In this document: positions 6,272 through 11,599 of the stretch, one piece after another
Layout of the letters: every line of letters starts with the position of its first letter
Position numbering within the stretch: position 1 is the stretch's first letter
Assembly: GCA_026770615.1 (NCBI GenBank)
Contig: MU631404.1
Coordinates: forward strand, 39,388-50,986
Source of the DNA: Pavlovales sp. CCMP2436
Taxonomy: Eukaryota > Haptophyta > Pavlovophyceae > Pavlovales
Direction: 5' to 3'
DNA length: 11,599 nt
Program-made: the position numbers and the translations under genes
Notes under the pieces: model-generated
Databases searched by the model: none
What the model was told of the DNA's origin: nothing
What the model saw: the letters and a program-made list of their open reading frames with translations, nothing else

Positions 6272-8902
6272 TTAGCTGGAGTCTTCGTCACTGTCGTCCG
6301 TGAACATCGGTGGCGGGCAGGGGGTCGAACTCGAACTCGTACTGGAACTCGAACTCGGACTCGGACTGGGGCGTGGGAGGCGAGGTGGCGGCACACTTAC
6401 ACTTACACTTGGTCTTTGTTTTGGTGGCTCTTTCACAATGTAGACGACTTCGCACTCCAGCCCGAGCTCTTTATAATACTCCAATTTCTCCTTACCCGGC
6501 GCGTTAGTAACCACCACTTCGACGAGCTTGAAAAGCTTCATTTCTCCATTTTCGGCTATATCGAACACGGCCAGGTCGGCTATATAACGCCCGTCCCCAA
6601 CGGGATATTCTTCGATGGCTCCTTGTCCTGCTGCACGCGCCAGCCCGAACTGCCGAGCCTTCTCCTTTCTATGTTCCACACCTTCACCCATGTACCTTGT
6701 TTGCTTTGCAGACATGATAACCGCGAGCTGCTCAAGGGTCCGGACTCGACTGACGGCCACGTACAGCATCCGAACGTCCCATATCATGTTCATGTCGAGG
6801 TAGAGCTTGCCGCCTTCGAACGTGATACCCTGGTAGCTGTGTATGGTCGATGTGGGTGAAAAGTAAATTCCCTCGCCTATATGGGCGGTAAGATCCACCC
6901 TTCCGTGTGTTGGTGCTATCCGGTCCGCAAGGAAGCGTGAGCCATTGACAAGTATGGTCCCTCGTATCGTTTTTGTACACTTCCACTCGACATCACCAGA
7001 TCCTCCACCATGGTCAGCCAGCTCGCGCGCGTATTCGAGTGCCACTGAGCTGTACGCTGAGAGCGGCCAGAGGTCTATCTCTTCCTCCTCCTCCTCCTCC
7101 TCCTCCTCCCCCCCTATTTCTCCCCCTATTTCTCCCCCTATTACGATGCCGCCATCGAGACCTCCATCGAGACCTCCATCTCGCCCTCCTCCCCCGCGCC
7201 CGCCGCCGGCCTTTGACTTTGTGTTGCGCTGTATGTAGAGCTCTTTCTTGGCCTTGCTGATAAAATTGACCTCATCGATCGTTTTTGCTGTCATACACGT
7301 GCACTTCTCTACTGCCGTATGACCGCAGTGTGGGCACACTCTTGTCGCTGCCAATATGATGTCGCCTTGTTTTATCTCTCCGCACGCCTTGTAGACCGAG
7401 CTTTGCTGCTCCTCTCGTAGCGCGTTGGAGATAAAGTCCCGTGCTTCCATAACCGCATCGACCGGGTCAGCGCCTCCGTATCCGTTAGCGAAAAAGAGCC
7501 CACCTGAGGTGTTACCAATCACGTGTCTCAGCGCCTCTTGAATAACCATGAGTAAAGGGTCGCTTGTTCGCTTCACGCCCTCGACATGGTACCGGCGTAG
7601 ACCTTCGAGATTCATGCTCGCGCTGTCCACCGGCTGGCACTGCATCGGGGTGCTTGTTACATGGCAGTAGTCGCCGAGAAAAAACAACCTCGAGCCCCAT
7701 CCCTTGGCGAATTCTTCTATTTTGAGTCGTTGTTTCTGCGTCAACATGGTGGCTTCATCGACTATGATGTTGGCTGGCGGGCGTTTGTTAAGGTCTCTCG
7801 TACGCTCTTCTGTGAACACCCGGCCACCTAGAAGTCGAGCGTGGCACATGGTTTGGGTGAAGCCCTTTTTCAAAGCGTCTAGTCGAAGAAGGTGAGTTGG
7901 CGAGCAAAAAACCGTGTCGGTCAGTGAGCCGTCTAGAACTGCATTCAAAATAAGGGTCGTTTTACCAGAGCCAGCAGCACCTGTTATTATCGCCGGGTAT
8001 CCAGATGCGGCTGAAAGCGGCCCGAGAAGCTCCTTGTTTCGGGGCTTGTAGAATCCATTTTTATTCTCGTAGTCGGGCATATGGAACACGAGGTTTATGT
8101 TATTCACCCGCAGGTTTGACAGGGTCGGCGTTGCCGCCACATCGGGCATCGACCCCGAGTCCTTTATCATGAATGTGGGAAGCAGTAGGCGGTCGTAGTC
8201 GAGCGTTCGGTCCATTAAGCAGTAGATTCCGTCCGTTACAAGCTCGAGACATCCAGGAAGTACAAATGCTTGGCACACGGCCTGTACACGCTGGCATGCG
8301 GTGATATATGCACTTACATGAGCAGTCGTATTAACCCCCCCGAGTGGATGTTCGATTTCGATCGTATTTTCGCCGACGGTTCTTATATGAACTCGAGTCT
8401 CATCTAGATTGGGATCTTCCAGGGCCAGGGCGAAGTATTGCTGAGCCTGAACTTCTGTGCCGCTCATATGGAAGCGGCTGTTAAGGCTTGTGCTCATGCC
8501 TACCCCCACTGCCTTGGCATAATGGCGAATACCACCTTCTTTTGTGTGCGATGTGTCGTCCCATGATATAGGTACACTGTCGTATGAGACCATGGCAATA
8601 TGGGCCTCAAACGTTACTCCACACATCAACCAAAACCGTGCCTCAGGGAATGTAAGAATCTTTGGAACCGTGGGTGCTTGGAGCTTTTCAAATCCGCGAT
8701 CATCGACTTCGTAGCTACGCGCAATTTTTGTTGTGTACACGTTGGTAAGAGTCTCGTGTATTTTGGCAGCTGTAATGAAATCAGTATTGAGATCTGGGGT
8801 TTCGGTTCGCAAATATTCTATGATTTTTTCAGAGCACACCGTCGAGAAGTCAACTGTGCTGGTGTTGATGGCCAGAAGCCCTTCGATTTTTTGCGATAGC
8901 AT
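6272..8902 (-). CDS. Replicase, downstream part: polymerase motif C, SF1 helicase, PD-(D/E)XK-like tail
   Basis: Numbering is from ATG 8902 (876 aa); the same frame is open back to the TGA at 8951-8953. Residues 195-230 (AHVSAYITACQRVQAV, then LELVTDGIYC) resemble the helix and motif C of family B DNA polymerases. D224 would be the metal-binding Asp, but the first Asp of DTDS is Val. An SF1 helicase follows: Walker A GAAGSGKT with K314, Walker B VDEA at D382/E383, GD at 410-411, motif V near TIHSYQGITFEG (686-697), and motif VI LYVAVSRVR with R719. A CPHC...CTC cluster (C523, C526, C534, C536) and a Gly/Asp/Glu insert (565-608) lie between helicase motifs. At the C-terminus, ADLAVFD (D776) and EVVVTN (E795), then KEKLEYY, resemble PD-(D/E)XK nucleases. 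A Ser/Pro tail ends the protein. It probably replicates the genome together with the upstream part. Confidence 0.8.
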   Translation of the reverse strand: MLSQKIEGLLAINTSTVDFSTVCSEKIIEYLRTETPDLNTDFITAAKIHETLTNVYTTKIARSYEVDDRGFEKLQAPTVPKILTFPEARFWLMCGVTFEAHIAMVSYDSVPISWDDTSHTKEGGIRHYAKAVGVGMSTSLNSRFHMSGTEVQAQQYFALALEDPNLDETRVHIRTVGENTIEIEHPLGGVNTTAHVSAYITACQRVQAVCQAFVLPGCLELVTDGIYCLMDRTLDYDRLLLPTFMIKDSGSMPDVAATPTLSNLRVNNINLVFHMPDYENKNGFYKPRNKELLGPLSAASGYPAIITGAAGSGKTTLILNAVLDGSLTDTVFCSPTHLLRLDALKKGFTQTMCHARLLGGRVFTEERTRDLNKRPPANIIVDEATMLTQKQRLKIEEFAKGWGSRLFFLGDYCHVTSTPMQCQPVDSASMNLEGLRRYHVEGVKRTSDPLLMVIQEALRHVIGNTSGGLFFANGYGGADPVDAVMEARDFISNALREEQQSSVYKACGEIKQGDIILAATRVCPHCGHTAVEKCTCMTAKTIDEVNFISKAKKELYIQRNTKSKAGGGRGGGGRDGGLDGGLDGGIVIGGEIGGEIGGEEEEEEEEEEIDLWPLSAYSSVALEYARELADHGGGSGDVEWKCTKTIRGTILVNGSRFLADRIAPTHGRVDLTAHIGEGIYFSPTSTIHSYQGITFEGGKLYLDMNMIWDVRMLYVAVSRVRTLEQLAVIMSAKQTRYMGEGVEHRKEKARQFGLARAAGQGAIEEYPVGDGRYIADLAVFDIAENGEMKLFKLVEVVVTNAPGKEKLEYYKELGLECEVVYIVKEPPKQRPSVSVSVPPPRLPRPSPSPSSSSSTSSSSTPCPPPMFTDDSDEDSS
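7079..7200 (-). repeat. Low-complexity insert coding for Gly/Asp/Glu inside the helicase
   Basis: A CTC/TCC triplet run encodes ten Glu. It is followed on the plus strand by ccccctatttct-type 12-bp units (Gly-Gly-Glu-Ile) and cctccatcgaga-type 12-bp units (Asp-Gly-Gly-Leu). All units are multiples of three, so the frame is kept. The insert lies between the Zn-knuckle-like cluster and helicase motif V, where a surface loop is expected. Confidence 0.8.
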
Positions 8903-8950
8903 GTCTTTAATCTCCTCATGGCTCGAGAGAGAAAACACTTCGCTGATTTT

Positions 8951-8953
8951 TCA
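8951..8953 (-). other. In-frame TGA splitting the replicase
   Basis: This TGA is the only stop between the two replicase ORFs, which share one frame. The next base is A (TGA-A), not the CTA context of efficient readthrough. Two 21-nt GT...AG segments span it (8963-8943 and 8958-8938); either would remove the stop in frame if spliced. Nonsense mutation, assembly error, readthrough or a mini-intron all remain possible. Confidence 0.85.
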
Positions 8954-10699
8954 TATACAGCACCCGGGGCTTGCTAGAAATGGGGTCATGCACGGGTCAA
9001 AGGCACGAGTGTATGCTTTAGATTGGTCGATATTGATGATGTTTTTAGCGGTAATTCGGGGCTTCGTCTGCCGCAGCTCTATATCGTCTCCGTCTAGCTC
9101 TGTCTCTCTATCTTCAGGCTCCCCACGAGGAAATGTATCGTACAGTTTGAATCTGCATCGACCAGTTAGAAGTACCGCTTGTATGCAGGCACAAAACACA
9201 CCAGGACCTACATCGGCCGAGTTCATCGTGGCTCGTTTTATCTGGGGCTTCCACTTCTCTTTAGCCCATAAATTGTATGGCGTCTGGAGGGCATACACGG
9301 TTCCGTCTGAGCGAATAATCCGGTGTGGGCAGCTTTGGTTGCCGGACGGATAGGTTATCAAAGTACCATCACTCTTAAGGAGCTCTGCGTGTTTTGCTGT
9401 CATCTCTGCAAGATCGAGCTTTATAACTTCGCTATCGGTCGTTACAAATCCTAACGTCGACGCATCGAAAGATTCGACGTGTGTGGGGGTCGTTAGTAGC
9501 ATTTTCACCGGCGTTTTTATGACGCCATGCACCTTTCCGGTTATAGGATTGGGGTTATCAACGTGCAAATAAGAGCCGAATTTGGGGTACAGCGGCGATA
9601 TGATCGTGAGTGAGTTGGCCCCGGATAGCTGAATGATTTCTTTCATGAGATGCAAATCGGTGTGCTTTATACCTCCTAAAATCTGCACCCGCTCATTCAG
9701 AGCAAGCAAATCATCAGCTCTCTTTGTTATGTTTTTGTGCTCCCGGTTGAGGCGTGTTCTTTCTTCGGCTGATTTTGCGTCGCGTATCTCTCCGGCCTTG
9801 GGGCGGCCCTTGCGCTGCACCGGCAACAGTTTCAACTCATCCTCTATTTGATCCTTTTTTATCGACAGGCGGTGATAGAATCCGGCTATAAGGCAATTTA
9901 TCGTGGGTGCGTCTGCGATATTCAGATTCGAGCCGCTCGCACCACCGGTTGTTGTGATAGTCGTTACTTCACGAAATGTAATCAAGCAATCTTGATAAAA
10001 GAACGTCCTGTCCGAGGGGGGGCTTGAGCCTTTTTTATCTTTATCGCTCTCAGCCACCATGTTTCCGGCTTTTTCATTATCTTTTTTTTCATCCTCCTCC
10101 GTATAGCGTAAGTCCATGATACCTTCGAGATCCTTTGGTTTATTGATTTTAACACGTGCCTGCCGACTGAAGCCGTATTCTTTTTCTCCAGCATCGCCAG
10201 CCGATTGCCTTGTAATCACAGTTGATATCGAGACATCGTAAGTAATTCCTTTTGTCAAACTGGGTGTTTGAGATGCCTGGCGCAAATTCACTCTCCATTT
10301 TTTGTTTTTGATTGCTTCTTGAACAATATAACGTAGTGCCCCCCGGTGCTTCAAATTGATTCCTCGGTCGGCAAAATCCATATGGTCGAAAAGATTTGTG
10401 TATTTGTTGTTCCGAGCAGATGGCGTGTGTTCATTTTTCTTCGCGTCGCGCATCATGCGATTATAAACCCGCTCAAATCCAGTTTGGCTGTTAGGGATGC
10501 GGCGCAGGGACGGGGGATCACCAGGTTCCTCATACCGGTTCCCCTTCAAAATCATCGGTAAGTCGACTGACAAGCCGTAAACTTCGAGAATTATTTCATT
10601 AAGCGCGCCGATTCGCATATTTATGTTTTGCATGCGAGTTGCGCCGAGATTGTAGCGCCTTGAGCGGAGTTCCATATCACTTGCGCGGTATGGAACCAT
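8951..10699 (-). CDS. Replicase, upstream part ending at polymerase motif A
   Basis: Encodes 582 aa from ATG 10697-10699, which has A at -3 and G at +4. The frame is open a further 96 codons to a GTG at 10987, but that part is Arg/Ala/Pro-rich, has no ATG and overlaps repeats, so the ATG was preferred. Near the C-terminus IINIDQSKAYT (554-564, with D558 and Y563) matches motif A of family B DNA polymerases (D..SLYP type, with the AYT variant). The ORF ends 18 codons later at a TGA. Upstream are a charged Lys/Asp/Glu linker (about 220-245), a basic helical segment (about 305-345) and a beta-rich stretch. I could not find a confident exonuclease DxE motif. A terminal-protein or other replication domain in the first 500 residues is possible but unseen. 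By itself it lacks motif C, so it cannot be a complete polymerase. Confidence 0.75.
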   Translation of the reverse strand: MVPYRASDMELRSRRYNLGATRMQNINMRIGALNEIILEVYGLSVDLPMILKGNRYEEPGDPPSLRRIPNSQTGFERVYNRMMRDAKKNEHTPSARNNKYTNLFDHMDFADRGINLKHRGALRYIVQEAIKNKKWRVNLRQASQTPSLTKGITYDVSISTVITRQSAGDAGEKEYGFSRQARVKINKPKDLEGIMDLRYTEEDEKKDNEKAGNMVAESDKDKKGSSPPSDRTFFYQDCLITFREVTTITTTGGASGSNLNIADAPTINCLIAGFYHRLSIKKDQIEDELKLLPVQRKGRPKAGEIRDAKSAEERTRLNREHKNITKRADDLLALNERVQILGGIKHTDLHLMKEIIQLSGANSLTIISPLYPKFGSYLHVDNPNPITGKVHGVIKTPVKMLLTTPTHVESFDASTLGFVTTDSEVIKLDLAEMTAKHAELLKSDGTLITYPSGNQSCPHRIIRSDGTVYALQTPYNLWAKEKWKPQIKRATMNSADVGPGVFCACIQAVLLTGRCRFKLYDTFPRGEPEDRETELDGDDIELRQTKPRITAKNIINIDQSKAYTRAFDPCMTPFLASPGCCI

Positions 10700-10867
10700 A
10701 GTTGTGACCGAGGCGGCAGGAGCAGGACCGGCAAGACGTGACTGGGTGGGGCGGGCTGGCGGGCGGGCTGGGGCTTGGCGAGCGCGGGAGGCACTGACGA
10801 AGGGCGAGCCGGTAACTTGGATTCGAGGTGGGCGCACACCAATTCGCGAGCGGGCAGCGGCGATATT

Positions 10868-11001
10868 GCTTCGTGACCGCCACCTAGACCTACCTAGCCA
10901 CCTAGCGCCCGAGAAGCCAAACTCGTGCTTCGCGAGCGGTGGGACAGGCTTTAATCGAATTGCTTCGAATTGCTTCGTAACCGCCACCTAGACCTGCCTA
11001 G
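10868..11001 (+). repeat. 30-bp direct repeat pair
   Basis: Positions 10868-10897 and 10972-11001 match at 28 of 30 bases (gcttcgtgaccgccaccta against gcttcgtaaccgccaccta, and onward through cctag). Just before the second copy, gaattgcttc is tandemly doubled. The duplication carries the CCTAG motifs with it. Confidence 0.8.
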
Positions 11002-11050
11002 ATCTACCTAGATCTACCTAGACGCCACCTGATCTACCTGGATCTAAAGA
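10991..11050 (+). repeat. Phased 10-bp iteron-like array
   Basis: Six consecutive 10-nt units run in register. Units 2 and 3 are identical (gatctaccta). Units 1, 5 and 6 are gacctgccta, gatctacctg and gatctaaaga, and unit 4 (gacgccacct) is degenerate. The period is close to one DNA helical turn, which would place bound proteins on one face. Confidence 0.7.
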
Positions 11051-11186
11051 GAATCGACCTAGAAATAGTGCCCGTCTACCGAGATCCACCACGACCTTAG
11101 GTGGCAAACGAGATAGACCTAGCCCCGCAAGAAACCCACCGCACAATCGAAGGGATTCGGGTAATTCGGAGGGCGCCGCAGGCAAA

Positions 11187-11599
11187 TTAAAGCCTGTCCC
11201 CCCCCTCTATGGTGGTGGTGGCACCTGCACGAGAGTAGTACGATTTTACGATCTCAGCCGCGGAATTATCAGTGCAGCTGAAATCGGCGACACCGCGCAT
11301 AGTACCGCTCGAGCGAAGACTGTCGAGATCCGTAGTGAAATCTTGAATGACCGCGAAAAGCGCACCAAATTCTGAGATCGAACTGAGATGCTGACTCCCA
11401 AAAAACACATCAACAGACGAGATCATCGAAAGCGCGCTACCGTCGAGTGCCCGCTTGCGAGGCAGCCCGATGGGCTGCCTCGCAAAGCTGTTGTACGCAC
11501 TGCTATCGGCAACCTCCATCACGGACGCTTCATCTACTATTTCATCCACCGCGCCTCCGCGCGGTTGCTCGCGCCATGCGCGCGCGAACAAGTTCACGG
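11187..11599 (-). CDS. 3' part of an unrecognised gene entering from the right edge
   Basis: The frame is open from the window edge to TAA at 11187-11189, giving at least 136 codons. The first in-frame ATG is 11517-11519 (G at -3 and +4), so a 110-aa protein starting inside the window is also possible. The peptide has acidic and hydrophobic stretches (DEIVDEASVMEVADSS, FGALFAVIQDFTTDLDSL), compatible with a helical protein. No family is recognised. It contains a perfect 14-bp inverted repeat. If the molecule is circular, it is the C-terminal part of the left-edge gene, giving 197 codons. It lies upstream of the replicase on the same strand. Confidence 0.5.
   Translation of the reverse strand, partial: VNLFARAWREQPRGGAVDEIVDEASVMEVADSSAYNSFARQPIGLPRKRALDGSALSMISSVDVFFGSQHLSSISEFGALFAVIQDFTTDLDSLRSSGTMRGVADFSCTDNSAAEIVKSYYSRAGATTTIEGGDRL
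11455..11485. repeat. Perfect 14-bp inverted repeat with GAT loop
   Basis: ttgcgaggcagccc (11455-11468) and gggctgcctcgcaa (11472-11485) pair perfectly around a 3-nt spacer, a very stable GC-rich hairpin in DNA or RNA. It lies inside the right-edge ORF, where such a palindrome is unusual. It shares GCGAGGC with the inverted repeat at the left edge. Confidence 0.85.

Larger units (their letters stand above)
10700..11186. other. Repeat-rich noncoding region, candidate origin/regulatory region
   Basis: This 0.49-kb region lies between the replicase start and the stop of the right-edge gene. Positions 10700-10867 are GC-rich, with short ggcgggctgg-type repeats. Positions 10868-11126 hold nine CCTAG motifs, a 30-bp direct repeat pair and a phased 10-bp array. 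No convincing ORF was found on the plus strand. On the minus strand the replicase frame is open to 10987 but without an ATG. By position it should hold the replicase promoter. Iteron-like repeats beside a replication gene also suggest an origin, which is inference. Confidence 0.5.

Noticed and set aside
6224..6859. 211-codon plus-strand ORF
   Set aside because: It is antisense to the replicase C-terminus, and its Arg/Thr-rich repeats are the complement of the Ser/Pro tail. It has no motif of its own.
8951..8953. TGA read as Trp genome-wide
   Set aside because: All 17 Trp codons of the 843-aa gene are TGG, and no long gene needs TGA as sense apart from this one site, so an altered code is unlikely.
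8943..8965. Intein at the polymerase break
   Set aside because: Cys residues precede the stop, but there is no room for an intein and no C-terminal HN-C/S/T junction.
8733..9353. 206-codon plus-strand ORF spanning the replicase TGA
   Set aside because: It is the shadow of two convincing minus-strand coding regions with polymerase motifs; composition looks non-protein-like.
10704..10991. 95-codon plus-strand ORF in the GC-rich region
   Set aside because: Open because the region is GC-rich and repetitive. It consists mostly of Arg/Ala/Gly and lacks any feature of a real protein.

Overview
The window looks like part or all of a small double-stranded DNA virus of a eukaryote, or an integrated or episomal relative, in the Polinton-like / adintovirus-like world. 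The evidence is a compact gene set with an A32/FtsK-HerA-type packaging ATPase, a class 3 lipase-like protein, a large virion-surface protein, and a replicase that combines divergent family B DNA polymerase motifs with a superfamily 1 helicase. Initiation looks eukaryotic: seven gene starts all read ATGG, with no Shine-Dalgarno pattern. AATAAA signals sit at or just after several stop codons. The host cannot be named from the sequence, and no double jelly-roll major capsid protein was recognised.

Layout. A 78-bp A/T-rich gap (182-259) separates two divergent gene sets. Rightward (+): packaging ATPase (260-1021), a Pro/Ala-rich protein (1048-1890), a small ORF joined to it by TAATG (1890-2336), an 843-aa surface or fibre-like protein with a duplicated module and a discoidin-like domain (2402-4933), an A-rich repeat, and the lipase-like gene (5068-5691). 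Leftward (-): a gene running off the left edge (181 to 1), a gene entering from the right edge (11599 to 11187), a 0.5-kb region of 10-bp repeats and CCTAG motifs, the two-part replicase (10699 to 8951, then 8902 to 6272), and a small orphan gene (6213 to 5857). The two sets converge on a T-rich region at 5692-5856.

The main point of interest is the replicase. Its two ORFs are in the same frame and are separated by one TGA. Polymerase motif A lies just before the stop and the motif C-like sequence lies after it, so neither half alone would be a polymerase. The downstream half continues into an SF1 helicase, an internal Zn-knuckle-like cluster, a Gly/Glu insert and a C-terminal PD-(D/E)XK-like segment. 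A second possible recoding event (-1 frameshift at T_TTC_CCC) would join the Pro-rich protein to the ORF after it.

The left-edge and right-edge partial genes would form one continuous 197-codon frame if the ends were joined. With the divergent/convergent layout, this is compatible with an 11.6-kb circular molecule, but it is not proof. In this model the repeats at 10868-11126 are a candidate origin, the replicase copies the genome, and the ATPase, surface protein and lipase-like protein serve packaging, attachment and entry.
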